A DNA stretch of 63,519 bases from an uncultured bacterium (GCA_905214425.1 CAJMLY010000011.1:1-63519); one strand, 5' to 3'. Positions 32,021-41,596 are shown, counted from the first letter of the stretch. The notes: generated by a model from the letters alone, not told the origin. Translations and numbers: made by a program.

Positions 32021-34828
32021 TTATCTCTTTGCGCTGGCGACGCCGTCCGAATCGGCGTAGCGCCACCTGATATATAGCGTGGTGTCCCGGACCATCTTGA
32101 TGTTTCGCAGGGACGACCCCCCCCCCGCCTTATCGGTCAGGTAGGCGTCGCACGCGATATGCCTCCAGGTGCCGTCTTCCATCTTGCGGTAGGCGCCCGT
32201 CGGTACCGCGAGCGAGATACGCTCGCCGTAGTATACGGCCATGTGACCGGCGCCGTTGTCGCCGATGGCGGGAAGTTCGATCCCATCGAGGCTATGGGAT
32301 TCGGCCAAACCGGTGAAGTCGGGCAGCTCGAGCGCGCCCTGCACGGTTGCGGCATCGTCCTTGGGCTCGGACGCGTAGACGGCGCCCTCCTCCGGCTCAA
32401 GGGAACCCTTGGCATACTCGATATGCAGGGTGCAGCGGTTGCGCGCATAGAGATGCAGCTCGTCGCCCGCCGACAGCTCGGATCCTCCGTAGGGTGCGGT
32501 CAGTCCCTTGTTCGTGAACCAGCCCGTAAGGCCCATGCCGGGATCCTCGTCGAAGTGGTCGTTAAGGTTGCAGTGCGATTTTGTCGCGGCAGACGTGGCG
32601 TCGACGCTTGCCGTATGGGGTCCGGGCTGAGCCGTCTCGGTAAACACAACGGACTTGTCGTCGAAGCCGTCGGCATGGTAGACGACCCTGATGGCGCCGA
32701 TAAAGAGAGGCGTGGAGGAGGTCACCGTTCCCCTGTAGCGTTGAGCCGCGCTATGCAGTGAATCGGTGGTCGCGTAAGCGGCGTTTCGCACGAGGCAGGT
32801 CTGTGCGTAGACGTAGCCTGAGGCATCGTCGGGCAACTGGACCTTAAGGCTATTTGAAAAATCGGCAAGCAACTTGATAGCGCCGACAGGGCGCGGAACC
32901 GCTTCCAGCTGAAACGCGATAAGTCTCTCTCCTGCAAAAGTGATCTCGGAGGCATGTTCGGCATCGACTTTGAAGGACTCATGGCGCAGTCCCCAACCGG
33001 TCTTTTCGGTGCAGCAGCGGATCGAGAGGTCGAAATCATCCGATACATCGCCCTCGAGCCAGATCTTGATTCCCCAGATACGCGATTCATCAGAAAGCTC
33101 GGTCCACTGGCCGTCTCTGTAGGTCTCCGACCAGCTTCCATCTGCGCTCTTTAGTACCGAATAGCAGATTGAACCCGGCACGTCGGCAGAAGCCAGCTTT
33201 AAATAGAACCCTCTCATGAGGTTAGCCGCCGCGAAGGGAAAGCCTATCAGGCGGTTGGCGGCAGTCTCCTTGAACCAATTCAGTCCCCAGGGGGCCTGCG
33301 AGGCGCCACCGACGATATCGAGGGAGGCTGAACGGACCCCGGCATCCGAATCGCACAGGATAAATCTCGTGAGGTGTTCAACGGAAAGGGTCTTATAGAT
33401 ATCAATCGGTGTACAGCTCGAAGACGGGTCCCCTATCTCAACCTCTTTGGAGCCATTCGAGGGCTCCTTGAACGAGACGTCGCCCACGAACACGACCTCG
33501 TTGGCCTTCCAGTCGACACTTGGAACACCCTTGGTGCCGTTCCGGGTGCCGCTATGCCATAGGCAGACATCCGCGCCGTCGCTTTTAACCGACTTTGTGA
33601 GCGAGATGCAGAGTCCTGTTTCATTGCTCACGATCTGCGAATAGCCCCCCTCAGACTTGAGGCTATCGGTCATCCAGAAATTGCAGAAATTCGAGGCTTG
33701 CGGATTATGCCAGACCCAGAGTTTCTCAAAGTAGGCATTTGAGAAGCCGGAATCCACATTGGGATACGCATCTGCAGACAGTCCCTTTGAGATGATCCCT
33801 CGACCCGACTCGGCGTAAAGGGTTGAGTTCCAGCCCTTGAAGCAGACTGATTTCAGGCAATGCAGGAAGTCGCCGTACTCATCGCATGCGTTGCCGAGCT
33901 CGACGGCAAAGTTGCCGTCAGTCGTACCGGCTCCGTCCTTCTTCTGGCAAAGCCTCGACCACTCTCCTGAACCATCGCCGCGAATCACCAGGTCAGAGTC
34001 GCTGTAGCGATTGGAAAGGGATACAATCGCACCAAATAGGTCATATCGATTCCTGATGGCGATCTTCTCGAGCTTTACGCTTAGATCCCCGCCCGCATCG
34101 TCATGCGTATTCATCCCCTTTTGCACGCATGCGATATGGCCCGCGTTGTTGAAGTCAAACGGCGTGTCCGCGCCATATCTTTGCCCGAAGGCGTTGTATC
34201 CGTTTACGACGATGTTGAACAGATATATGTTCGCCCCCAGCGTTCTGGTCGACTCCGTCGCGCCTTTCCTCTCCAGCCATCCGTAGCTGGGATAGCCAAA
34301 GGTGTGCATGGCGGTATCGTGACGGCCGTATCCCGCGCCTAGGAATGTATTATCGAACGCGAAGCGTCCCGTCTCGGTCTTCCAGTAGGCACCGTTCCAG
34401 TAGTACTCAATATAGTTGTCTTGATAGCGTGGGTACCAAAGCCGGTGCGTGTTGAGGTTATTCGTGTCGCCGCATTGTGAAAACGGCTGCATGCAACACC
34501 ATTCGTATAGGGGGTTTGAATAGTTGGAGGAGAGCTCCACTGCCATCGCGACTCGAAGTGTCTGGCCTGCATGGGCATCCCATTCGAGCCAATGCGTCGC
34601 ACAGCCGAAGCCGTTACCGTTGTAAAGGGCTCCGTTATTCCAGTCACCCCAATAGTAATGACCGCCGCGCCCCGCGCCATGGCTATCATCCGTATCCGCG
34701 TATGCAAGGCCGGCAAGGCCGAGCCCGGCAGCAATCGCCAGCGCGGCCAGCAGGCCGCGTCTCGATATCGGTGTTCCATTTTTCTCAGTGTCTGCTCGGT
34801 CCTCATTCCGAACATCGAGACCGTTCAT
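32021..34828 (-). CDS. Tat-exported adhesin-like surface protein, third of four, poly-G tract in frame (935 aa)
   Basis: Tat signal (SRRGLLAALAIAAGLGLAGL), a ricin-like region, a ChW-like block (IWGIKWLEGDVSDDFDLSI in type) and InlB B-repeat-like units (GLTGWFTNKGLTAPYGGSEL). Near the end is a run of ten G (32117-32126) read as AGGG, after which the native tail IKMVRDTTLYIRWRYADSDG follows to a TAA 70 bases before the next start. Ten G keeps the native frame, so this copy is in the state that ends early. It overlaps the OFF-frame stop of the upstream adhesin (ATGA at 34825-34828). The tail agrees with the tractless copy at 29113, which shows which frame is native. Confidence 0.8.
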   Translation of the reverse strand: MNGLDVRNEDRADTEKNGTPISRRGLLAALAIAAGLGLAGLAYADTDDSHGAGRGGHYYWGDWNNGALYNGNGFGCATHWLEWDAHAGQTLRVAMAVELSSNYSNPLYEWCCMQPFSQCGDTNNLNTHRLWYPRYQDNYIEYYWNGAYWKTETGRFAFDNTFLGAGYGRHDTAMHTFGYPSYGWLERKGATESTRTLGANIYLFNIVVNGYNAFGQRYGADTPFDFNNAGHIACVQKGMNTHDDAGGDLSVKLEKIAIRNRYDLFGAIVSLSNRYSDSDLVIRGDGSGEWSRLCQKKDGAGTTDGNFAVELGNACDEYGDFLHCLKSVCFKGWNSTLYAESGRGIISKGLSADAYPNVDSGFSNAYFEKLWVWHNPQASNFCNFWMTDSLKSEGGYSQIVSNETGLCISLTKSVKSDGADVCLWHSGTRNGTKGVPSVDWKANEVVFVGDVSFKEPSNGSKEVEIGDPSSSCTPIDIYKTLSVEHLTRFILCDSDAGVRSASLDIVGGASQAPWGLNWFKETAANRLIGFPFAAANLMRGFYLKLASADVPGSICYSVLKSADGSWSETYRDGQWTELSDESRIWGIKIWLEGDVSDDFDLSIRCCTEKTGWGLRHESFKVDAEHASEITFAGERLIAFQLEAVPRPVGAIKLLADFSNSLKVQLPDDASGYVYAQTCLVRNAAYATTDSLHSAAQRYRGTVTSSTPLFIGAIRVVYHADGFDDKSVVFTETAQPGPHTASVDATSAATKSHCNLNDHFDEDPGMGLTGWFTNKGLTAPYGGSELSAGDELHLYARNRCTLHIEYAKGSLEPEEGAVYASEPKDDAATVQGALELPDFTGLAESHSLDGIELPAIGDNGAGHMAVYYGERISLAVPTGAYRKMEDGTWRHIACDAYLTDKAGGGSSLRNIKMVRDTTLYIRWRYADSDGVASAKR
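32117..32126 (-). repeat. Poly-G(10) slippage tract in the third adhesin
   Basis: Ten G on the coding strand between the codons for DKA and SSLR. Tract length of 1 modulo 3 keeps the native C-terminus; this copy is in frame. Confidence 0.8.
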
Positions 34829-37746
34829 CTACGCGCACCTCCCGCAAGGGACATGCGCGGCCTGGGGACGGAGGCCGCGCCTCCGTCCCGATTCGTAGTT
34901 ACTTCTTTGCCGTGGCGACGCCGTCCGAATCGGCGTAGCGCCACCTGATGTAGAGCGTGGTGTCCCGCACCATCTTGATGTTCTGCAGGGACGACCCCCC
35001 CCGCTCTATCGGTCAGGTATGCGTCGCACACGATATGTCTCCAGGTGCCATCGCCCATCTTGCGGTAGGCGTCTGTCGGCGTAGCGAGCGAGATGCGCTC
35101 GCCGTAGTAGACGGCCATGTGGCCGGCACCGTTGTCGCCGATGGCGGGAAGTTCGATACCGTCAAGGGCATGTAACTCGATATCGCCCGAAAAGTCCGGG
35201 AGTTCAAGGGCACCCGAGATAGATGCCGCCCCGTCCTTCGGCTGCGATTTATAATCGACCCCATCCTCCGGTCTCAGGGATCCGTCGGCATAGTCAATCC
35301 TCAGCGTGCAGCGGTTGCGGCCGTAGAGGTCGAGTTTCTGGCCCCTGTCGAGGTCGATGCCTCCAAAGGAGTCAATAAGCTCCCTGGTCGTGAACCAACC
35401 GGTGAAGCCGCTAGAAGCAGTGTCGCCAAAATGCTCGTTAAGGTTGCACGCGGCCTTTACCGCTGCCTGCGTGGCGGCATCGGATGCCGTGTACTTGCCC
35501 GGGTCAGCGTGATCGATATAGACGATATGCTCATCGTCGACGCCGTCAGCGTAGTAGGTGATGAGCGATTTCTTTGCGCAATACTTAACGCTGGGCGTGA
35601 CGATGGTGCCGTGGAAACGGTGGACGAGTGGCCATACCTCGGCTGTGCCTGAGCGCTTCTCGGTTTTGAATTCCTGCTGGACGGCACAGCTCAGGTACAT
35701 TCCGTCCACAGCACCGGCCTCGTCCTCGGTAAGTTCGAGCATCTGCGCGCCACGCGAGAACTCCTTGACGAGCACGGCATCTGTCGGCTTCGGTATAAGG
35801 TCGACCTGGATGCAGCGCAAGGTCATGCCCGCCACGCCCACTGCAGGGGCGCTTTCAGCATCCGTGGCGCTCACATAAGTTCGACACCACGACACATCAC
35901 TTTGGAACGCGCGAACCTCGAGGTCGTAGTGACGTGCGACCTCACCCTGGAGCCAGACCTTGATCTGGCTCCAGCGCAGGCTGGCGCCGCTTTGACCGAC
36001 CCACTCGCCGTCGGTGCGGGCGTCAGACCACGTCCCGCTGTCGCGGGAAAGCGCCATGTACCCGATAGATCCCTCATAACCCGTTCCCTTGAGGTAGAGT
36101 CGGAACGCCTCGAGCACGTAGTCCGGGTTGAAGTTCGTGCCAACGTGGCGGTAGGCGGGGACTTCCATGAAGTCGCCCGTTTTTGAGATGTGGGCCTGAC
36201 CCATGACCACGGCGTCCTCATCGGGTGCTGGATCTGGCGTCTTCGCAGCGTACCAGCGATAGATCATCGCAGTCGGCTTTCCCATCGTTTCCCACAGCTC
36301 CTTTTTGGCAGGATAGCAGGTGGCGAAGGGGTCGCCGCAGGTCGGGGCCTGGGGCCAAGTGATTTCTTCGGCGCCACTATTTAGCTCTAGCTTTCCTGTA
36401 AAGGGAACCTCCTCGATGACCCATTCGGAAGCCTTATTCTTTTGCGTATCCGTATCATAGCCGTCATGCCACATGAATAGCTGTGTCGGTTTGGCGGTCG
36501 TGCCGCCATAGCGGTTCACAGCCTGTCCCGACGCATCACTGATGACCTGTACGGCATTTTTGGTGCCGTCGGAGTTCCATTTATCGACAAGCCACCACCC
36601 GCAGGTGCGGTCAGCGACAGTATATTTGCAGATGACGAATTCGCGTTTGGTGCTCGTCCTGATGTCAGTTCCGTCGAAGGGGCCGCCGCCCCACGCATTG
36701 AGGGCTGCAGAGCCATCCACGACATGGGCGGGACGGAAGGTGATGAGATAGCTTTGGTCGGCATCCGCATAGTTGCCGCCAATCTCCTGGTAGTTCGCGA
36801 ACTCAGTCAGGAACAGCTGGTTCAAATTCGGCTCGGGCCTGGTCTTGTCATTTCCCGCAAAGAGCTCCTGCTGGTAGATTGGCGTGCGATTTGATGACTT
36901 GGCGTTGCATACGTCCCAGTTGAGTGAATCGTCAACGGCGGCGTGAACACGGCAGACCATCCCGAAGAAGTCCTGACGCGACCCGTGCGGAATTGCGGGG
37001 AAGCTGGTCGCGCACCAGCCCGTTCCAAATGCCTTGGCGCCCCATTCGCTGTGCCAGACCTTATCGATTCTGATGTCTCGGAGCTCGACCCATGCTGCGA
37101 AACTGTGCGAAAAACCGCTGCCCGTTCGGCGATACCACTTGGAAGTGTCCTTGTAGGAACGGCGCTCCCACCCGGTGTTGAATGTCGCTTGCTGGCCCGG
37201 GGACGGACAACCGGCATAGTTATTCTTGAGGTCGCAGTTAAAGTCAAGAATCTTATGGGAGTCATCGGGGGCATCCTCATAAATGCGCCCGCGGTTGTCC
37301 TCCTCGCCGTTATCGTACCAGAGGCGGTGAGAGGTACCGTAGTTTGTGTCGCCGCAGGCCGAGAGCGGATAGAAGCTGAGGTGGTACCACAGCGTGTTCT
37401 CATAGTCGCACTCGATTTGCAGGTTGAGGGCGCAACGGAGCTGCTGGGTTCCCGGCCAACATGTCCATTCGCACCAGCTTGTTGCATAGCCCATGCACTT
37501 GGCGCTGGGGTTCGTATACGACCTACTCCTGCCAACATGGCCTTTTAGCATGCCGTATGCGTCCCAAAATCCCTGGCCGATACCGGCGTTTTGGCCCCAG
37601 TAGTCCCAACCAAAAGCATCGTCGGCGCCAAGCAATCCCAACCCAGCTGCGACCGCTAAAGCGGCGAACAGGCCTCGTCTGCTAATCGGGGTTTCCTTTA
37701 AGGTCTTATCGGCAGCGGTCTTGCTTTCGTATTTGTCAGCCTTCAT
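34825..37746 (-). CDS. Tat-exported adhesin-like surface protein, second of four, poly-G tract out of frame (973 aa)
   Basis: Tat signal (SRRGLFAALAVAAGLGLLG), ricin-like segment (QVISDASGQAVNRYGG), ChW-like block (WSQIKVWLQGEVARHYDLEV) and InlB B-repeat-like units (FTGWFTTRELIDSFGGIDL). A tract of eight G at 34995-35002 shifts the frame, so the native tail IKMVRDTTLYIRWRYADSDG with its TAA at 34899 is bypassed. The protein instead ends in an Arg/Ala-rich tail (VPRPRMSLAGGARR) whose TGA overlaps the next ATG (ATGA). The start is the ATG placed directly after the OFF-frame TAG of the adhesin upstream. Nearly the same signal-peptide DNA occurs in the copy at 31950. Confidence 0.78.
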   Translation of the reverse strand: MKADKYESKTAADKTLKETPISRRGLFAALAVAAGLGLLGADDAFGWDYWGQNAGIGQGFWDAYGMLKGHVGRSRSYTNPSAKCMGYATSWCEWTCWPGTQQLRCALNLQIECDYENTLWYHLSFYPLSACGDTNYGTSHRLWYDNGEEDNRGRIYEDAPDDSHKILDFNCDLKNNYAGCPSPGQQATFNTGWERRSYKDTSKWYRRTGSGFSHSFAAWVELRDIRIDKVWHSEWGAKAFGTGWCATSFPAIPHGSRQDFFGMVCRVHAAVDDSLNWDVCNAKSSNRTPIYQQELFAGNDKTRPEPNLNQLFLTEFANYQEIGGNYADADQSYLITFRPAHVVDGSAALNAWGGGPFDGTDIRTSTKREFVICKYTVADRTCGWWLVDKWNSDGTKNAVQVISDASGQAVNRYGGTTAKPTQLFMWHDGYDTDTQKNKASEWVIEEVPFTGKLELNSGAEEITWPQAPTCGDPFATCYPAKKELWETMGKPTAMIYRWYAAKTPDPAPDEDAVVMGQAHISKTGDFMEVPAYRHVGTNFNPDYVLEAFRLYLKGTGYEGSIGYMALSRDSGTWSDARTDGEWVGQSGASLRWSQIKVWLQGEVARHYDLEVRAFQSDVSWCRTYVSATDAESAPAVGVAGMTLRCIQVDLIPKPTDAVLVKEFSRGAQMLELTEDEAGAVDGMYLSCAVQQEFKTEKRSGTAEVWPLVHRFHGTIVTPSVKYCAKKSLITYYADGVDDEHIVYIDHADPGKYTASDAATQAAVKAACNLNEHFGDTASSGFTGWFTTRELIDSFGGIDLDRGQKLDLYGRNRCTLRIDYADGSLRPEDGVDYKSQPKDGAASISGALELPDFSGDIELHALDGIELPAIGDNGAGHMAVYYGERISLATPTDAYRKMGDGTWRHIVCDAYLTDRAGGVVPAEHQDGAGHHALHQVALRRFGRRRHGKEVTTNRDGGAASVPRPRMSLAGGARR
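34832..34859 (-). promoter_or_regulatory. Hairpin hiding the Shine-Dalgarno of the third adhesin
   Basis: CGCGCA, TG, TCCC, loop TTGC, GGGA, GG, TGCGCG: the GGGAGG ribosome binding site is inside the stem, three bases before the ATG at 34828. The stem-loop GGGACGGAGGC/GCCTCCGTCCC at 34865-34889 lies just upstream. Confidence 0.65.
34995..35002 (-). repeat. Poly-G(8) slippage tract in the second adhesin
   Basis: Eight G, two short of the in-frame length seen in the third adhesin. The resulting frame is open through the intergenic hairpins to the next start codon. Confidence 0.8.
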
Positions 37747-40700
37747 CTACGCGCACCTCCCGCAAGGGACATGCGCGGGCTCGGGACGGAGGCCGTGCCT
37801 CCGTCCCGATTTGTAATTACTTCTTTGCCGTGGCGACGCCGTCCGACTCCGCAAACGCCCATACGGCATATACGGTCGTGTCGCGTTCCATCTTGATAGT
37901 CGTGAGAGGCGACCCCCCCCCGCCTTATCGGACATGTAGCCCTTGAAGACGAGGCGGCGCCACGTTCCGTCCTCCAGCTTGGTGAAAACGTCAGCCGATC
38001 CGGCGAGCGTTACAGACTCGCCGCGGTAGAAGGCCGCGTGCGCCACCCCGTCATCGCCGATGGCGGGCAGGTCGATTTTGTCGAGCCGGTGTTTCTCATT
38101 ACGTCCGGTAAAGTCGACCAGGCCAAGCGCACCGTCAATGATCTCGGCCCTATCGCTCGGCTTCTTCCTGAAGACGGCTCCAGCGTCGGGCTCGACCGAT
38201 CCTTCCGCATATTCGATACGCAAAGTGCAGCGGTTGCGCCCATACAGCTTCAATGCGCCCTTCTCGGGAATCTCAAGGGAGGCAGCTGGATTGACTAAAG
38301 CGGCATCCTTGAACCATCCAGTGAAACCCGAGGCGGCATCCTCCCCGAAATGGGCATCGAGATTGCATGGCTTCTTCCCAGCCGCCTCAAGTGCCGCATC
38401 TACAGGCGCGTAGGGGTCACCTGAATGGACATTGGAATCTCGATATACAAGGTGAGCCTCATCGATACCGTCCGCGTAGTACTCGACGCAAACAGTTTCG
38501 ACCTTGCTCGGCTTTGACACTACAGTTCCCTTGTAGCGGTCGGTCCAGACCGTCACGTCTGTGAAGGGGACGGTGCGAATGCCGAGCATTGCGGCGGCGT
38601 AGATATAGCCCGCCCCCCAGGACTCGTCGACCGTAAAATCCTCGTCGCCTGAGAACTCGCGCACGACGCGTCCGTTTTCCGGTTTCCTGATGAGATGGAC
38701 ATTCAGTCCGGCGATCTTTCCGGTCAGCCCTTCGGAGCGGGCGGGCACGCCGACCATGGACCATACCTGTCCGGTGTGGTCCGCGCGCTCCGCTTCGCAG
38801 GATACGTTGGCGCCCTTGGTGTCGGAGGCGTAGGTCATGAGGCCGCCCGTCCATTGGCTGCGGACAAGGACGCCCCCCTCCGTCTCCTCAATCTGCCACC
38901 TCGGGCCAAGGCCGTCGTTGCTCTGCCAGATCTGCACGTTATGGTTCGAATAGACGTCGATGAGCCAACCGAAGGTATTCGCGATATAGATGGTGCCGGA
39001 CGCGGTTTCCTGGACGAGGAACTGCTGCGCTATCGTCGAGTTCGTCGTCCAGAGCTCGACGTTTTGGCCGTTGACGTTGCCCCTGTTGACCCCGTCGTAG
39101 ACATCGAGGCAGAGCCCGGAGGGGGTCCGGAACTCAAACCAGCCGGTCTGGGGAGATTCATCGTCTGATGTGATGTTAGCGCCCGCCGCCGGCGCGCCCT
39201 CGGCGGTGCCGGAATTGGAGTAGTACGGCCCCATCCAGCCGAGGCCGCCCACGAAGGCTCGGTAGCAGAGGTCGTAATGCTTGGAGATCTCGCCCTCGAG
39301 CCAGACCTTCACCTGCGCTATGGGCGACGAGGAAGACTCGAGGATGCGGACGCCGTCGGAGCCCTCGATCCACTCGCCTCCGGCCTGGGGCCGTGCGGCA
39401 TAGTGTATGGACCCCGGGAACTTCGAGCCCTCGAGCCTCATTTCGAGATTATGGATGGAATGCCCTCCGTGCGGCCAGCCTATATGGCGGTGCGAGGGGC
39501 ATTCCAGCTGCTTGCTGTCCCAGGTGACGACGCCGCAGGATGCCATAATGACCGCATCCGGGTCGTCGGTGACCTCGGCCCACACGTCGGTCATGTAGAG
39601 CCTGAAAATGGGATAGACGGGAAGGGAGGACTCGTTGACGGAGTCCCTGATATAGCCCAGCGGCAGGATCATCTGCGTATCGTCGCCGATCCTATTGTGC
39701 CACCCCTGGATCTCGACAGTCTCGCCCACCTTCATGAGGTCTTCCGACAGGGCGACGCTGCCGTGGCAGCACGCCTCCTCCAGCATCCATTGGGCACCCG
39801 CCTGCTGGCCCCATCGCCCGGGGCAGGCCGCGCTGTAGACCTGGGGGTTGGCGCCCTTGCCGGTGCTCCAGAGATCCAGCCTCTGTCCGTCGGCGTCAGA
39901 GGTGAAAAACCAGCACTTGTGATCCGTCTCACTCGTAATGGACGGCTCGTGGTGGACCCACCAAGAGTTTGTGAGGTTGGTGGACTCGCGGTTTCGCCAG
40001 ATTTCCGTATGTCCCCTATTCATGGTCGGAGCCGTATGCCCCTTGTTGTCCAGGCCGCGATCGAGGCCTGGACCGAGCATATTCGCGACGCAGAAGGTGA
40101 ACGTACCCCTGCCGTCATTTTTGTTGGGCTTCATCATCCAATTCTGGTTGACGCCCTCGTAGTCCGTCCAGATGACGACCTGACGCCCATTCTCATAGGA
40201 CGCGATCGCATTGTTGTTGGAGTCGACGACCCCCTGGGAAAGGTCCAGCCTCATCTCGGGCGCGCATACCGGGATGATCTTGAAGATACCGCCCATGATG
40301 GACATGTCGTTCTCGAGATATATCTTCTCGACGTTGATGGCCATGTCGTTATCTGGTGCATAACGGCGAAACTTGATGTCGTCTGGGTTTTTATTTGCAG
40401 GAACTCCGTTCACCCAGACATTCCAGATATCCATGCGAGCCTTAACTTTCTCATCATGGGGTTTCGCCTGGCGACGAACGAAGGTATCGCACCCGGGCCC
40501 CTCATAGAACCCGTTGGCGAGCCAGCCGGTGCCCCAGCCGCTGTTGATCAAGTTTCCCTGAAACGTTCCGACCGGATTGTCGTTGAGGAATACGTAACTT
40601 CGGTTGTCATCGCCATCCGCGGCACCAAACCAGAGGGGACGGCCATTCGAGCTAAGCGAGGAGCAGTAGTAGAACGGACGAAACACGATATGGTCATAGA

Positions 40701-41106
40701 GCTCGTCAGACCAGTCACACTCTACCACGCATGCGAACTCTGCAATTAATTTCTGGCTGCCGTCTGCGGTGGCGTTCCATGCGCCATTGTTGGTGGACTT
40801 GCCGAAAAAGTAATCGTTGACCCCGCGATCGGGATGGGGATGCGTGATCTCGCCCGAGATGTAGCCGTTCACCCATTTGTTGCCAATCCACTGCCCGCGC
40901 CCGAAATTCTGCGCGGCAAGGGCATATGCCTGGGTTCTCGATAGGATGCCAAGCCCGGCTGCAACCGCGAGGGCCGCGAAGAGGCCGCGGCGCGAAATGG
41001 GCGTGGAGATGCCGGTGCCGGATCCGTCGCCATGGGGTCGGCCTTCATTTCCGGTCGCCTTGCTCGCTTCAAAGCGGGAGATCCCCTTTTTATTTCGGGA
41101 GCCCAT
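37747..41106 (-). CDS. Tat-exported adhesin-like surface protein, first of four, poly-G tract out of frame (1,119 aa)
   Basis: The longest copy. A Tat signal lies about 35 residues in (ISRRGLFAALAVAAGLGIL). Several beta-trefoil ricin-like stretches follow (WFEFRTPSGLCLDVYDG; QKWELWT-type repeats such as VQIWQSNDGLGPRWQIEE), then a ChW-like block (AQVKVWLEGEISKHYDLCYR) and InlB B-repeat-like units (FTGWFKDAALVNPAASLE). Nine G at 37913-37921 put the native tail (IKMERDTTVYAVWAFAESDG, TAA at 37817) out of frame; translation instead ends at a TAG immediately before the next ATG. The start at 41106 follows GGGG and lies one base after the stop of the upstream membrane protein; the frame extends to 41142 inside that gene. 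Lectin-type domains point to binding of glycans or mucins. Confidence 0.78.
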   Translation of the reverse strand: MGSRNKKGISRFEASKATGNEGRPHGDGSGTGISTPISRRGLFAALAVAAGLGILSRTQAYALAAQNFGRGQWIGNKWVNGYISGEITHPHPDRGVNDYFFGKSTNNGAWNATADGSQKLIAEFACVVECDWSDELYDHIVFRPFYYCSSLSSNGRPLWFGAADGDDNRSYVFLNDNPVGTFQGNLINSGWGTGWLANGFYEGPGCDTFVRRQAKPHDEKVKARMDIWNVWVNGVPANKNPDDIKFRRYAPDNDMAINVEKIYLENDMSIMGGIFKIIPVCAPEMRLDLSQGVVDSNNNAIASYENGRQVVIWTDYEGVNQNWMMKPNKNDGRGTFTFCVANMLGPGLDRGLDNKGHTAPTMNRGHTEIWRNRESTNLTNSWWVHHEPSITSETDHKCWFFTSDADGQRLDLWSTGKGANPQVYSAACPGRWGQQAGAQWMLEEACCHGSVALSEDLMKVGETVEIQGWHNRIGDDTQMILPLGYIRDSVNESSLPVYPIFRLYMTDVWAEVTDDPDAVIMASCGVVTWDSKQLECPSHRHIGWPHGGHSIHNLEMRLEGSKFPGSIHYAARPQAGGEWIEGSDGVRILESSSSPIAQVKVWLEGEISKHYDLCYRAFVGGLGWMGPYYSNSGTAEGAPAAGANITSDDESPQTGWFEFRTPSGLCLDVYDGVNRGNVNGQNVELWTTNSTIAQQFLVQETASGTIYIANTFGWLIDVYSNHNVQIWQSNDGLGPRWQIEETEGGVLVRSQWTGGLMTYASDTKGANVSCEAERADHTGQVWSMVGVPARSEGLTGKIAGLNVHLIRKPENGRVVREFSGDEDFTVDESWGAGYIYAAAMLGIRTVPFTDVTVWTDRYKGTVVSKPSKVETVCVEYYADGIDEAHLVYRDSNVHSGDPYAPVDAALEAAGKKPCNLDAHFGEDAASGFTGWFKDAALVNPAASLEIPEKGALKLYGRNRCTLRIEYAEGSVEPDAGAVFRKKPSDRAEIIDGALGLVDFTGRNEKHRLDKIDLPAIGDDGVAHAAFYRGESVTLAGSADVFTKLEDGTWRRLVFKGYMSDKAGGGRLSRLSRWNATRPYMPYGRLRSRTASPRQRSNYKSGRRHGLRPEPAHVPCGRCA
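37750..37777 (-). promoter_or_regulatory. Hairpin hiding the Shine-Dalgarno of the second adhesin
   Basis: Same module as before the other adhesins: CGCGCA and TGCGCG close a stem that pairs TCCC with GGGA of the ribosome binding site. The upstream stem-loop CGGGACGGAGGC/GCCTCCGTCCCG is at 37782-37808. Confidence 0.65.
37913..37921 (-). repeat. Poly-G(9) slippage tract in the first adhesin
   Basis: Nine G on the coding strand after the codons for SDKA. One G more would restore the native C-terminus. Confidence 0.8.
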
Positions 41107-41107
41107 A

Positions 41108-41491
41108 TCAGTATCCCCTCGACTTGATGGCAGACAGGCCACAGCACAAGGCCACCGCCAGATAGACGGCAGCCTGGTACAAGTCCAGCCTCATGGATGC
41201 AAGCACGCATGCCGCGAGCCCGAACAAGGATGTAATTGCGTAAAAGCGCCAGTCGTCGACCTTTCGCGCTATAAGGGCGAAGGCGAATATGGCGACGGGG
41301 ATCCAGATGGTCTCAACAGACCCTCGCGTCAGGTAGAACAGGGCGGCCCGCTTGCCCATCACGGGCATGATGTTGACAATGATGGAATAGGCCGAGTATG
41401 CGCAGGCGGGCAGGAGGGTCGCGGAAGACACCGCCGCCGAGAGTGAGAGCTCATCCTCATCGGGCCCCATAAGTGAAAGGTTATCCAGCAC
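41108..41491 (-). CDS. Small polytopic membrane protein, first gene of the adhesin operon (127 aa)
   Basis: Four hydrophobic segments, roughly 20-45, 58-75, 80-100 and 105-122 (for example ETIWIPVAIFAFALIA and YQAAVYLAVALCCGL). The start is a GTG with GGAGG eight bases upstream. It is followed one base later by the first adhesin gene, so the five genes form one operon under the promoter box at 41597-41650. It could help adhesin export or anchoring. No family recognised. Confidence 0.65.
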   Translation of the reverse strand: MLDNLSLMGPDEDELSLSAAVSSATLLPACAYSAYSIIVNIMPVMGKRAALFYLTRGSVETIWIPVAIFAFALIARKVDDWRFYAITSLFGLAACVLASMRLDLYQAAVYLAVALCCGLSAIKSRGY

Positions 41492-41596
41492 TCGATATCC
41501 TCCAAGGAACTACGGTTGCCATCAGTTGGTCGGGGCCTTGCGGCGACCAGCCCGCCACTAGCCCATGGTCGCCCATGGGCATTCGGCCCCATCAAT

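Noticed and set aside
34825..37746. Treating the out-of-frame adhesins simply as pseudogenes
   Set aside because: Both slipped frames stay open to the next start at all three junctions and the tract is absent only from the last gene, which fits regulated slippage better than random decay; a sequence error cannot be excluded.
39277..40749. Plus-strand frame of 490 codons
   Set aside because: Antisense to the first adhesin gene, which has a signal peptide, domains and operon context.
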